DNA from: Pseudarthrobacter siccitolerans
GTDB lineage: Bacteria; Actinomycetota; Actinomycetes; Actinomycetales; Micrococcaceae
Direction: 5' to 3'
NCBI RefSeq assembly: GCF_001046895.1
Contig: NZ_CAQI01000048.1
Span: forward strand, 1 to 64,000
DNA length: 64,000 nucleotides
A program made the position numbers and the translations under genes. Positions 1-8,153 of this stretch are shown here, one piece after another. The stretch's first letter is position 1. Every line of letters starts with the position of its first letter. The notes under the pieces were generated by a model. That model was not told the origin of the DNA. It ran no database searches and saw only the letters and a program-made list of their open reading frames with translations.

Positions 1-44
1 CGTGAAGAGTGCTTTGGTGTCTTTGTAGCACTACCGGGTTAAGC

Positions 45-76
45 AAAAGCAGGGCCGGTCAGTGACCGGCCCTGCT
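45..76 (-). terminator. Rho-independent terminator of the cold-shock gene
   Basis: A perfect 13-bp inverted repeat with a 3-nt loop (48-76) is followed, in leftward reading, by TTTTG. It lies 40 bp beyond the stop of the leftward cold-shock gene. Confidence 0.85.
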
Positions 77-115
77 CAAAAATTGAAACCCTGAGGCCCC
101 AGTTTCCCTAAGAAA

Positions 116-319
116 TTAGAGAGCCTGGATGTTGGTGGCCTGGGGACCCTTGGGGCCCTGCTCGGTTTCGAAGGAAACCTTCTGGTTCTCTTCGAGTGAA
201 CGGAAGCCGTTGGAGTTGATCGCAGAGTAGTGTGCGAAAACATCCTGTGAGGAGTCATCGGGGGAAATGAAGCCGAAGCCCTTTTCAGCGTTAAACCATT
301 TGACGGTACCAGTAGCCAT
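116..319 (-). CDS. cspA: Cold-shock protein, CspA family
   Basis: This 67-residue single-domain cold-shock protein is a cytoplasmic OB-fold RNA/DNA chaperone. The RNP1 motif KGFGFI is at residues 14-19 and the RNP2-like segment VFAHYSAI follows at 27-34; the length is exactly that of the family. The start [16 protein letters not shown] is the standard N-terminus, preceded on the minus strand by GAAGGA. It stands alone, with a strong terminator downstream and about 250 bp of non-coding sequence upstream that probably contains the long leader typical of this family. Identification is secure; whether it is truly cold-induced cannot be seen. Confidence 0.97.
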   Translation of the reverse strand: MATGTVKWFNAEKGFGFISPDDSSQDVFAHYSAINSNGFRSLEENQKVSFETEQGPKGPQATNIQAL

Positions 320-572
320 TATTTTTGTCCTTCGTGAAGGTGGAGGAAAAGTCCCGACTTTCGGGTCCTCCGGTGTGGGGTGTTCAAAACCGCTACTTCA
401 GAAGAACGCGGACTTTCGACCGCGCGTACTGCCTGAACTACCAACTGCATAAACACAACAACAGGATCAACCCTACAGGAGTTTTTGCGGACGGATTACC
501 ACAGCGGCCGTGGTACCGAAGTTCCGAGACTTCACGCGCGGCAGCCCCACGGCGAAATGGCGGCGGGGTTGG
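320..572 (-). promoter_or_regulatory. Non-coding leader/promoter region of the cold-shock gene
   Basis: No convincing gene is seen between the stop of the carboxylate carrier and the cold-shock start. The stretch is less GC-rich than its neighbours next to the cold-shock gene, as expected for a promoter plus long 5' leader. I could not place -10 and -35 boxes with confidence. Confidence 0.4.
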
Positions 573-2018
573 CTACATGATGCCGGTGGGTACCAGCAGG
601 GCCCAGGCCAGGGCCGGAGCAACCAGCACCACGCCGCCGGCGTACATCATGAGCTGCTTGTAGACGCGCTGCCGGTCGTTGTCGCGGGCGTTGGCAACCA
701 CCAGGGCCCCGTCGGTGGAGAAGGGCGAAACATCCACCACGGTGGCGGCGATGGCCAGTGCGGCGACGGTGCCGGAGGCGCTCAGGCTGCTGGTGGCCAG
801 CAGCGGACCGGCGAGCGGGATGAACGCGGTCAGCAGGGCGGTGGAGGACGCAAAAGCCGAGCCGACGCCGATCACGTAGCAGAGGACCAGTGCCACGAGC
901 AGGGGCGCACCGAGTGCCAGGGCCTGTTCGGCGAGGGTGTCGATGACGCCCACGTGCTGCAGGAGTGAGACGTAGGTGATCATGCCCGCCACCAGCAGGA
1001 CGGTGGACCAGGAGACGCCGCCGATGAACGTCTGGTGTTCCTTGATGTTGATGAAGGCGAGCAGGAGCCCGGCGGACAGTGCCACGAAACCGATGGGCAT
1101 GCGGAAGCCCAGGGTGCAGACAAGCATCGCGGCGATCAGGACGAGGGTGAGGATCTGCTGTCCGTGCGGGCGGCCGGCGCTGGTGGTGTCCACGTCGGCA
1201 AGCTGGCCTCCTTCGCCGTCGCGCAGTTTGCCCAGGAGGCCGAACAGCACGATGGTCAGGACGGAAAGGATGAGGTTCAGCGTGAAGCTGGCAATGAAGA
1301 GTGAGCCCTGCGAGATGGGGAACCCGTTGTCAACGGCGATGTTGTGCACCAGCACGCCGGCCACGGACAGCGGGGAAAAGCCGCCGGCGTGGGCGCCGTT
1401 GATGATGAATGCGCCCATAACAACCGGGTGGATGCGGGATTCGTAGGCGAAACCAAGGGCGGCCGGTGCCAGCAGGGCGACGGCGGCGGGCGAGAAAGTG
1501 CCCAGCGAGGTGAGCGCGGCGGCCATCAGGAAGAAGACCCAGGGCAGCAGCATCGTCTTGCCCCTGACCAGGCGGACGCAGCTTTGGACGATGATGTTGA
1601 TGGTGCCGTTCCGCTGGGCCATGCTGAAGAAGTAGGTGACGCCGATGATGGTCAGGACGATGCTGGCCGGGAATTCTTCCAGGATCTGCTTGTCCGTCAT
1701 TCCCAGCATGAAGTAGCCGACGCCGAAGGAGGCTACCAGCCCCATCACGCCGATGTTCAGCGGCCACTTGGTGGCGACGACGAACATCACCACGAGGATA
1801 ACGAGCGGGATGATTTGTACGGCTGTCATGGTGTGCTCCGGGTCCGCGGCGGCCCCCGGGTTGAGGATGCCACCCCCCAGCACGAGGGCGGCCAGGCCCA
1901 GGATGGTCAGGCCGGCTACCGCCATCAGTAGGATACGGCGGCGGCGGTTGGGACGCGGTGGCTGTTCGTCCCGGCCCTCCTCAAGAATGTCAGTGGGTCG
2001 TTGGGCTGTTTTGGTCAT
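573..2018 (-). CDS. MatC/SLC13-type dicarboxylate carrier
   Basis: An integral membrane transporter of 481 residues with about twelve hydrophobic segments after a basic cytoplasmic N-terminus (residues 1-28). The first half resembles the MatC N-terminal domain: a WPLNIGVMGL segment, then the amphipathic loop GTFSPAAVALLAPAALG, and NGAHAGGFSPLSV, a substrate-loop-like segment of anion carriers. The second half resembles permeases of the ion-transporter superfamily. It begins 10 bp after the PrpF-type isomerase gene, so the two are co-transcribed, and a LysR gene is divergent. The likely substrate is a di- or tricarboxylate used by the isomerase (malonate, aconitate or oxalomesaconate type). 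The family is well supported; the substrate is inference. Confidence 0.8.
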   Translation of the reverse strand: MTKTAQRPTDILEEGRDEQPPRPNRRRRILLMAVAGLTILGLAALVLGGGILNPGAAADPEHTMTAVQIIPLVILVVMFVVATKWPLNIGVMGLVASFGVGYFMLGMTDKQILEEFPASIVLTIIGVTYFFSMAQRNGTINIIVQSCVRLVRGKTMLLPWVFFLMAAALTSLGTFSPAAVALLAPAALGFAYESRIHPVVMGAFIINGAHAGGFSPLSVAGVLVHNIAVDNGFPISQGSLFIASFTLNLILSVLTIVLFGLLGKLRDGEGGQLADVDTTSAGRPHGQQILTLVLIAAMLVCTLGFRMPIGFVALSAGLLLAFINIKEHQTFIGGVSWSTVLLVAGMITYVSLLQHVGVIDTLAEQALALGAPLLVALVLCYVIGVGSAFASSTALLTAFIPLAGPLLATSSLSASGTVAALAIAATVVDVSPFSTDGALVVANARDNDRQRVYKQLMMYAGGVVLVAPALAWALLVPTGIM

Positions 2019-2028
2019 GGCTTACTCC

Positions 2029-3147
2029 TCATTGAGTGGCTCCCGCGAGGACGGCAGGTGCAGCGCTGCCGGCTACCTCGGGGAGGTGGATGATGGTGGT
2101 GGCGATGGTGCGGGCAGTGCGGTCGACGCCGACGAGCAGGCTTCCGCCGTGCTCCTCGCTCCAGGTTTCAATCACGCCGGCGGGGGTTCGCAGCCGCAGG
2201 GTGGCTCCGGGAGCGCCGCCCGTGATGGTGTGCAGCACGGTGCCCGGGGTGCGGGCGGCCAGGGTCAGGGCGATGCTGCCGGTGATGGCCAGCGCCGGGT
2301 GCGGCCTGCCCATGGAGAGCATCATGACGTTGACGTCCGCGCCTGCTTCAGCGTCGGCGGGCGCGGCCACGATGGCGAGCTTGGGGATGGCCCTGGCAGC
2401 TTCGGCAGTGGTGGGAGCCAGGCCCATCCGCACGGCTGCCTGGCGCCGGATGTGCTCCAGGGTGTCCAGCTGCAGTTCCACGCCTGGGCGCCACGTCTCG
2501 TAGCGGGCGGGGTCCAGGCCCAGCTCCTCGGCGCGGACCATCACAACCGGCGCACCGGCGTCGACCATTGAAACGGTCCAGCCGGTCCCGCCGGCGGTGA
2601 TGCTGTCCGTTGCCGCGCCGGTGGGAAGCAGGGCACCGGTGGTCTTGCCGGCCGGGTCCTGGAAGCCGAGGCCCACCGGGTAGCCGGGGAAGGGGACGCC
2701 GGGCATCTGTCCTTCCGGGATGACCGGCAGGGCGCCATCAGGGGTGGGGACGCGCTGGACGATGACCTGGTTGGTGTTGGTGTTGCGGGTGACGATCCGG
2801 GTGACGTCCCCGGTAGGCACAACCCAGCCCTTCTCGATCGCGTACAGGCCCACTACCGCGGAGCCGTTGCCGCAGTTGCTGCCCCAGTCCACGCCGGCCT
2901 CTTCGATCCCTACCTGGGCGAAGGTGTATTCGACGTCGATGTCCCCGCCGGCGGGCCGGTGCAGGATGATCGCTTTGCTGGTAGTGGAAGTGGCCCCACC
3001 CACGCCGTCAATCTGGCGCGCGTCCGGACTTCCGAACAGCCGCGGCAGCAGCACATCAAGGCTGGCACCGCCCTCCTGGAGATGCTCCGCTTCGAACACC
3101 CAGCACTTGCTGGTGCCTCCGCGCATCCATTCCGCTTCGATCTTCAT
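2029..3147 (-). CDS. PrpF-family isomerase/tautomerase
   Basis: A cytoplasmic protein of 372 residues of the PrpF family, which isomerises double bonds or tautomerises unsaturated tricarboxylates (2-methylaconitate isomerase, 4-oxalomesaconate tautomerase GalD). The N-terminal MRGGTSKCWVF with its conserved cysteine, and later GSNCGNGSAVVG with the second cysteine, give the two-cysteine diaminopimelate-epimerase-like fold; SMGRPHPALAITGSIAL is a family C-terminal signature. The ATG at 3147 follows GGAGAGGTGGAG; the reading frame extends upstream but that part looks non-coding. It heads an operon with the MatC-like carrier and is divergent from a LysR regulator. Family assignment is strong, exact substrate unknown. 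Confidence 0.87.
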   Translation of the reverse strand: MKIEAEWMRGGTSKCWVFEAEHLQEGGASLDVLLPRLFGSPDARQIDGVGGATSTTSKAIILHRPAGGDIDVEYTFAQVGIEEAGVDWGSNCGNGSAVVGLYAIEKGWVVPTGDVTRIVTRNTNTNQVIVQRVPTPDGALPVIPEGQMPGVPFPGYPVGLGFQDPAGKTTGALLPTGAATDSITAGGTGWTVSMVDAGAPVVMVRAEELGLDPARYETWRPGVELQLDTLEHIRRQAAVRMGLAPTTAEAARAIPKLAIVAAPADAEAGADVNVMMLSMGRPHPALAITGSIALTLAARTPGTVLHTITGGAPGATLRLRTPAGVIETWSEEHGGSLLVGVDRTARTIATTIIHLPEVAGSAAPAVLAGATQ

Positions 3148-3385
3148 CGACTCTCCACCTCTCCTTCGCCTCAAAACTGTTGAGGGCCTACGAAAAGGTT
3201 GAGCCGGATCACACTTTAGGACAATGTTGGATAATTGAAAGGGGATGTAGAGTTTCTTCAATCATTGGCTGCAAAGGGAAGTAGTCCACGCTTTCGGTCT
3301 CAGCTTTCCCGTCCCGGTAGCGGAAAGGGCCCGTCTTTACGGGCATCGTGCAGTGAATGAACGAAAAGAACAGAGAGGCGCACGG
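3148..3385. promoter_or_regulatory. Divergent promoter region of prpF-like operon and lysR-like gene
   Basis: The 240-bp gap between the divergent genes contains ATTGAA at 3234-3239 and its inverted copy TTCAAT at 3257-3262, a candidate LysR site. A weak leftward promoter TTTCAA-16-TAAAGT overlaps the first arm. Arms are only six bases, so this is suggestive. Confidence 0.35.
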
Positions 3386-4324
3386 ATGCTTAACGAAGAG
3401 GACCAGCCCTTGTTCGATATCCGCCGGCTTGCCCTGCTCCTGGAGGTGGTGGAGCAGGGGTCGATTACTGCGGCGGCCGAACTGATGATGTACACGCCTT
3501 CGGCCGTTTCCCAGCAGCTGCGAAAGCTCGAGCAGGAAGTGGGGCAGCCCCTGCTCAACCGCCGCTCCCGCGGGGTGGTGCCCACCGAGGCCGGGCAGGT
3601 ACTCGCCGGGCACGCCCGCAAGATCGTCCGCCAGATGAAGGCAGCCCAGTCGGATCTCGGGGAGATCGCCGGGCTGAAGCGCGGATCCCTGACCGTGGGC
3701 ACGTTCCCCACATTGGCCGGATCCTTCATTCCGATCGTCATCCGGACCTTCAAGAAGCGCTACCCCGCCATCGGCCTTTCCCTTCGCAGCGCCCGCTTCG
3801 ATGAGCTCGTGGCGGACCTGGAATCCGGTGCCACAGGCTTGTGCCTGCTCTGGGACTATCCCTGGAACCGTTTTGAGGACGAGTCCATCCGGGTCACTGA
3901 GGTTTTCCAGGAGAGCACGGTGATCCTGGTGGCCCGTGGACACCAACTGGCAGGCCGGGAGGAGGTCAGCATGGAGGATCTGCGCAACGAGTCGTGGATC
4001 GTCCGGGCGGAGGCCCACCCCGTGGTGGAAGTCCTGCAGCGATCCGCCCACGACGCCGGCTTTGAGCCGACCATCGGGTTCCTGGCCAACGACTACCAGG
4101 AGGCGCAGGCGATGGTGAGCGTCGGGATGGGCGTGGCCATGGTGCCCAAAACCGCGGTCTCCCTCCAGCATCCCGATGTCAGGGTGCTCAGCCTGGGCGC
4201 CGCGGCACCCTTGCGGCGGATCCTGCTGGCGCAGCGCCAGGACAAGGTCTACGCCCCGGCCGAGGTCGCCTTCCACTCCACGCTGCTGGAAATCGCGCGG
4301 GAACGCTCCGGGGATTATCTATAG
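3386..4324 (+). CDS. LysR-family transcriptional regulator
   Basis: A 312-residue LysR regulator. The N-terminal winged helix-turn-helix is clear: LALLLEVVEQGSITAAAELM, then YTPSAVSQQLRKLEQEVGQP, then LLNRRSRGVVPTEAGQVL. The substrate-binding domain follows (LTVGTFPTLAGSFIPIVI onward) and ends at the family's usual length. I prefer the ATG at 3386, preceded by AGAGAGG at a proper distance, to the in-frame ATG at 3353, which lacks a ribosome binding site. It is divergent from the PrpF/MatC-like operon, the usual layout for a LysR activator of its neighbour, with the transported carboxylate as probable co-inducer (inference). Confidence 0.93.
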   Translation: MLNEEDQPLFDIRRLALLLEVVEQGSITAAAELMMYTPSAVSQQLRKLEQEVGQPLLNRRSRGVVPTEAGQVLAGHARKIVRQMKAAQSDLGEIAGLKRGSLTVGTFPTLAGSFIPIVIRTFKKRYPAIGLSLRSARFDELVADLESGATGLCLLWDYPWNRFEDESIRVTEVFQESTVILVARGHQLAGREEVSMEDLRNESWIVRAEAHPVVEVLQRSAHDAGFEPTIGFLANDYQEAQAMVSVGMGVAMVPKTAVSLQHPDVRVLSLGAAAPLRRILLAQRQDKVYAPAEVAFHSTLLEIARERSGDYL

Positions 4325-4376
4325 CTTTACGTGCTGACGCGCGTAGGCCACAACTTGCGACACTTGTGTCGACACC

Positions 4377-4634
4377 TCAGCCGTCCTGAAGCTGGTGATG
4401 GCGGAAGAAGAATCCGCAAGTGTTGCCGACTACCTCATGAGCCCGCGGCCAGACGCCTACGGCCCCGCGGTCTACGGTTAACCTCAGCAACGGAGCGCCT
4501 GTCAATTGTGAGATTAGCGGCAAAAGGGTGATGGACGCCGACTCCGCAAACAGGTCGTCCTGGACGATGAGCGCAGGACGTGGCTTTTGGGCGTAGGTGC
4601 CTCCGGAGACCGTCCATAGCTCGCCACGTTTCAC
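4377..4634 (-). pseudogene. MazF/PemK-family toxin with aberrant, short C-terminus
   Basis: The first 52 or so residues are a good MazF/PemK endoribonuclease N-terminus (MKRGELWTVSGGTYAQKPRP, then ALIVQDD). After the VDRG at residues 54-57 the sequence loses resemblance to the family, the usual valine-rich strand and C-terminal helix are absent, and translation stops at residue 85 where the family runs to about 105-115. The start codon overlaps the antitoxin stop by 4 bp, the normal coupled arrangement. The toxin has probably been inactivated by loss of its 3' end; a short but folded variant cannot be excluded. Confidence 0.65.
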
Positions 4635-4834
4635 TCCGGCCAGTCTTCCGAAATCTGCTCGATGAAGTCTTGGTCATCGGTAGCCCGGTCTGACGCGGCA
4701 ACGGCCAATGCTTGCCGGCGCGCCTCACGCTTGAATTCTTCCGTCCGTGCGTCCGGCACCCACATCTGAATTTGCCGGAAGCCCCGCTCCCGCATCGCCA
4801 GACGGTGCCGGGCAGCCCAACCCCTTGCGCTCAT
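4631..4834 (-). CDS. MazE-like antitoxin (DUF3018 type)
   Basis: A 67-residue antitoxin-like protein. The core RQIQMWVPDARTEEFKREAR is the ribbon-helix-helix-like segment of DUF3018 antitoxins that pair with MazF toxins; the acidic C-terminus (DDQDFIEQISEDWPE) is the likely toxin-binding tail. It precedes and overlaps the toxin gene by 4 bp. It looks intact although the toxin is not, consistent with a decaying module in which the antitoxin is kept longer. Family recognition is from the sequence pattern alone. Confidence 0.75.
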   Translation of the reverse strand: MSARGWAARHRLAMRERGFRQIQMWVPDARTEEFKREARRQALAVAASDRATDDQDFIEQISEDWPE

Positions 4835-5168
4835 AGAATCATGCTAGATGTAACGCTGGGCAGGAAGACGCCTGCACCTCCCGGAACACGCGCACATGCT
4901 TCCGTCGCGGATGCAGCGATTTACCCAAGTGGCATCCAGCTTCCCGCCGCTGACGCCGAGCCTGATCACCGGGGCCCGCACCACCGCGTCCTTCGAGGGA
5001 ATACGGATCCGCGCGGACCACTGCGGCCTGGCGCCAATGGTTGCGCTCCCGGCAGGAATTTTCGGCCATCACCCATCCTCCACGCGACGTCCTGCGAATA
5101 GCTGGCATACCCCCTTGGGTCAGCCAAACCGGCAGCCCAACAACACAAACCGCATTCAGGAGGTCACC
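4835..5168. other. Intergenic stretch without recognisable gene
   Basis: Divergent spacer between the antitoxin and the DUF4383 gene. Several open frames exist, but none has a ribosome binding site plus a protein-like composition. A strong AGGAGGT lies at its right end and serves the DUF4383 gene. Confidence 0.4.
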
Positions 5169-5621
5169 ATGGCAACACACACCAGCACCGGCATGGCAGC
5201 ACGCACCAATGTCCAGAAGGCATCGATGGTTGTGGGGGCGGTGTTCCTGCTGGTCGGCATCCTGGGCTTCGTGCCGGGCATCACAGGGAACTACGACCAG
5301 TTGGGCTTCGCCGGCCACCACTCCGAGGCCCTGCTGCTGGGCCTCTTCCAGGTCTCAGTCCTGCACAACATCGTCCACCTGCTCTTTGGCGCAGCGGGTA
5401 TCGCCCTGGCAAGGTCTGCCGCGGGCGCCCGTTCATTCCTGCTCTACGGCGGGGTCATCTACCTGGTCCTCTTCGTCTACGGCCTGGTGATCCCCCAGGA
5501 TTCCGTGGGCAACTTCGTGCCACTCAACGGCTTCGACAACATCCTGCACCTGCTGCTTGGCGTGGGGATGATCGCCCTGGCCGTAATCCTCACGAAGGGC
5601 CACAGCAAGGCACGCGCTTAA
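5169..5621 (+). CDS. DUF4383 family membrane protein
   Basis: A 150-residue integral membrane protein with four hydrophobic segments, beginning VVGAVFLLVGILGFVPG. The features HNIVHLLFGAAGIALA and later NILHLLLGVGMIAL form the repeated H-x-L-x-G pattern of DUF4383, common in actinobacteria. The start ATG has AGGAGGT seven bases upstream; a longer frame exists but lacks this. It is a single gene, followed by a strong bidirectional terminator. Function is unknown for the family. Confidence 0.88.
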   Translation: MATHTSTGMAARTNVQKASMVVGAVFLLVGILGFVPGITGNYDQLGFAGHHSEALLLGLFQVSVLHNIVHLLFGAAGIALARSAAGARSFLLYGGVIYLVLFVYGLVIPQDSVGNFVPLNGFDNILHLLLGVGMIALAVILTKGHSKARA

Positions 5622-5660
5622 ACGTCTTTCCCGGCGGACACCCCCCGGTTGCACAGAGAA

Positions 5661-5706
5661 GGGTATGGCCCCGGCCGCAGCTACAGCTGTTGCCGGGGCC
5701 ATACCC
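5661..5706. terminator. Bidirectional terminator hairpin
   Basis: A 15-bp perfect stem, starting GGGTATGGCCCCGGC at 5661-5675 and completed by its inverted copy at 5692-5706, with a 16-nt loop. It sits between two converging genes, 39 bp after the DUF4383 stop and 25 bp from the GH91 stop. Confidence 0.75.
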
Positions 5707-5731
5707 GTTCAGGGGCTTGTGCCTGATCGGG

Positions 5732-7099
5732 TTACCGGGCCGCACGCACCTGTACCGCCTCCGCACCGACGGCGGGGGTGAACCGCAAGGCGTTAACAGC
5801 CCGGTCCGCGCTCACCTGGGCATCGCTGCCGGAATCGAGGATGGTATTCCGGGTCGATTCGGAATCCACCATCACGGCCGTGACGGCGAGGCCTGCCGAC
5901 GTCCCGGTGGTCAACAGGGCATCCACCTGGGCTTCGAAGCAGGAGTCGCTTGATGCGGAGTCAACGTCCAAAGCCACCACGTGGTTGTTGGAGACGAAGT
6001 TGCCTGCCCCTGCCATCAGCCGGATGATCACCGGCCTTGCACCTGCCGGCCGGATGCCCTGGGAGTCGATGACCTCGGAGAAGTGGTTGCCGATGACCGA
6101 GTTGTTGCTGCCGCTGACGCAGAGAAGGCCGGTGAGATCGTCCAGTCCGTTGTCCACTCCGAAAAAGGGCGTCCACGGCTCATGGTCACGCAGGAAGTGG
6201 TTCGTGGCCACCAGGTTTTCCGAACTGTTCGCTGCGAGCATCACCATGCCCGGGTAGAACGAATGCAAACGGTTGTTGGTAACGCTGGACCGCGTAACGC
6301 CCTCGAGATGGACGCTGCTCGCACCCCGGGGGAAGACGTTGTTCGCGGTAATCAGCAGGCCGCCATGGTTCTGGGCGTAGATCGAGTGGCCCTTGAAGCC
6401 GGCCCCCACCAGATTGTCGGTGATCTTTGACGCCTGGCCCCACCCGCGCAGTTCGATGCAGCTTCCGCACTCCGCGATGAAGTTGCCGTGGATGGAGAGC
6501 GCGTCCGCGTGGTAGATAGTGACGGCGTTTTCCAGGTAGACGAACCCCATGCCGGTCACGCGGAAGGAGTCATTGGCGCTCGCCACATAGATGCCGGTCT
6601 TGCCGTTGACGTACGTGTTCTCCGCAGGCAGCGCCGAGCCGTCCGGCCTGAAGTGCAGTCCATCGATGCAGAAGTTGGAGAACTCGAGCGAGCTGATCCG
6701 CGGGCTCCCGCTCCGCTCAACGTAGAAGGCGGCTCCCTTCGATTCCTCTGCGTCTTCGGCCCGGGGGATGTCCACCAGAATGCGGCTCCCGCCGGGCCAC
6801 AGCTCGTGCAGGTCGGGCCACTCGTCTTCGGGCACGTTGAACCGGATGCTCGATGACGTAAAGCCGTGCCCCGATCCCTCGATCCGAAGGAAGCTGATGT
6901 CGATCACCACCTGCGTACGGAGACGGTAGTCCCCCGGCGGAATGTAGATCACGGCGCCGGGCTTTCCGCCCTGGTTCACATCGGCGTCGGCCTGCCGGTC
7001 CTTGATGTCAGCGATGATGCTGTTGATGACTTCCCCGACGTCCTCATACGGGTTGCCGACCGGCCACGTCGTCACGTCGTAGCAGTTGTTGCTTGGCAT
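5732..7099 (-). CDS. GH91 family: cytoplasmic difructose anhydride hydrolase / inulin fructotransferase homologue
   Basis: A 455-residue right-handed beta-helix protein of glycoside hydrolase family 91. The N-terminus CYDVTTW, then GKPGAVIYIPPGDYRL, and the centre FIAECGSCIEL with D199 and E210, eleven residues apart, match the family's catalytic Asp/Glu pair (D233/E244 spacing in the Bacillus inulin fructotransferase). The ATG at 7099 follows AAGGGAAGA; sequence upstream overlaps the kinase gene's surroundings and encodes no signal peptide. Secreted inulin fructotransferases carry signal peptides, so this copy acts inside the cell. Together with an ABC importer, GH32 and fructokinase it is best read as a difructose-anhydride hydrolase like the one described from Arthrobacter chlorophenolicus; the reaction is inference. 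Confidence 0.85.
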   Translation of the reverse strand: MPSNNCYDVTTWPVGNPYEDVGEVINSIIADIKDRQADADVNQGGKPGAVIYIPPGDYRLRTQVVIDISFLRIEGSGHGFTSSSIRFNVPEDEWPDLHELWPGGSRILVDIPRAEDAEESKGAAFYVERSGSPRISSLEFSNFCIDGLHFRPDGSALPAENTYVNGKTGIYVASANDSFRVTGMGFVYLENAVTIYHADALSIHGNFIAECGSCIELRGWGQASKITDNLVGAGFKGHSIYAQNHGGLLITANNVFPRGASSVHLEGVTRSSVTNNRLHSFYPGMVMLAANSSENLVATNHFLRDHEPWTPFFGVDNGLDDLTGLLCVSGSNNSVIGNHFSEVIDSQGIRPAGARPVIIRLMAGAGNFVSNNHVVALDVDSASSDSCFEAQVDALLTTGTSAGLAVTAVMVDSESTRNTILDSGSDAQVSADRAVNALRFTPAVGAEAVQVRAAR

Positions 7100-7155
7100 G
7101 GGTTCTTCCCTTTCATTGTCGGAAGTCGTTGCACCAGGTTTCGCTCCGCCAAGAT

Positions 7156-8106
7156 TCACTGTGCCACCGGCTGATGCTCGGGGAGGTCCGCCTGCAGTTC
7201 CTCCAATGTGGGAGGGTTGGCGCCCGGGCGGCGCACCGTGATGGCGGCTGCTTTGGCTGCCATGCGGCCCAGTGATTCCAGCACGGACGGTGCCAGCCCG
7301 TCTGCTCCGCGCATCAGGAGTCCGTAGATCAGGGCAGACATATACGAGTCGCCGGCCCCGATGGTGTCCACCACGGCAGACCTGACCGAAGGAACGGCTA
7401 CCTGCGCGGCGCGGGTGGTAAGCCGGGACCCCTCCGCTCCCCTGGTGACGGCGACCAGCCCCGCACCCAACCCGAGGATGCGCTGGGAGATATCTTCCAG
7501 GGACACCCGCGGATAGAGCCACTCCGCGTCCTCGTCGCTGAGTTTCACTACTTCCGTGAACGGGACGAGTTCCTCGAAGATGGTTTTTGCCTCGAACTGG
7601 CTGCCAAGCAGTGCTGGGCGGATGTTGGGATCGTAGGTGACCACGCAGCGCCGGTGCGACTGCTCAAGAAGCTCCCTCACCGCTGCAGCCCCCGGGGCCA
7701 GGAACGTGGCGATCGAGCCGGTGTGCAGGATTTTGGGAAGGGCAGCCGGAGCGGTCCGCGCGAGGTCCCACCGGATGTCGAAGTCGTAGTGGGCGGACCC
7801 GTCGGACGCCAGCGTGGCAGTGGCCGTCGCGGTTGCGCCGCTGCCCTTGGACCCTCGCAGGAGATTAACACCAGCGCGGTGCAGGTGCTCCTCGATGGCG
7901 GCGGCATGGTGGTCGTCGCCGATCGACGTCAGCAATGCCGTGTCGGCACCCAGCCGTCCGAGCCCATAGGCAACGTTTGCGGGTGATCCGCCGGGGTGCT
8001 CCACAGTGCCGTGGGAGGAGATCACGATGTCCACGAGTGCTTCACCCACAACAAGGACATCAAGGCCCGCTCTGGGGTCACCGCCGGGGAGCTGGACTGG
8101 TGGCAT
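7156..8106 (-). CDS. PfkB-family carbohydrate kinase, probable fructokinase
   Basis: A 316-residue ribokinase/PfkB-fold kinase. The N-terminal VVGEALVDIVI and PGGSPANVAYGLGRLG are the substrate-side signature; DTIGAGDSYMSALIYGLL near the C-terminus is the second PfkB signature with the catalytic aspartate and anion hole. It lies between the GH32 gene (47 bp upstream) and the GH91 gene (56 bp downstream) in one leftward operon. In this context it would phosphorylate the fructose released from difructose anhydride or inulobiose, feeding glycolysis. Fructokinase rather than another sugar kinase is inference from context. Confidence 0.88.
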   Translation of the reverse strand: MPPVQLPGGDPRAGLDVLVVGEALVDIVISSHGTVEHPGGSPANVAYGLGRLGADTALLTSIGDDHHAAAIEEHLHRAGVNLLRGSKGSGATATATATLASDGSAHYDFDIRWDLARTAPAALPKILHTGSIATFLAPGAAAVRELLEQSHRRCVVTYDPNIRPALLGSQFEAKTIFEELVPFTEVVKLSDEDAEWLYPRVSLEDISQRILGLGAGLVAVTRGAEGSRLTTRAAQVAVPSVRSAVVDTIGAGDSYMSALIYGLLMRGADGLAPSVLESLGRMAAKAAAITVRRPGANPPTLEELQADLPEHQPVAQ

Positions 8107-8153
8107 TTTCTGGACCTTTCATGGAGTCAAGCATGTTGGTTGGAACCGCGCGA

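Noticed and set aside
4839..5321. 160-residue leftward open frame opposite the DUF4383 gene
   Set aside because: It overlaps the clearly coding opposite strand, lacks a ribosome binding site and has unlikely composition rich in Cys, His and Gly.
7100..7522. N-terminal extension of the GH91 gene
   Set aside because: It overlaps the well-supported kinase gene in another frame and encodes no signal peptide; the ATG at 7099 has its own ribosome binding site.
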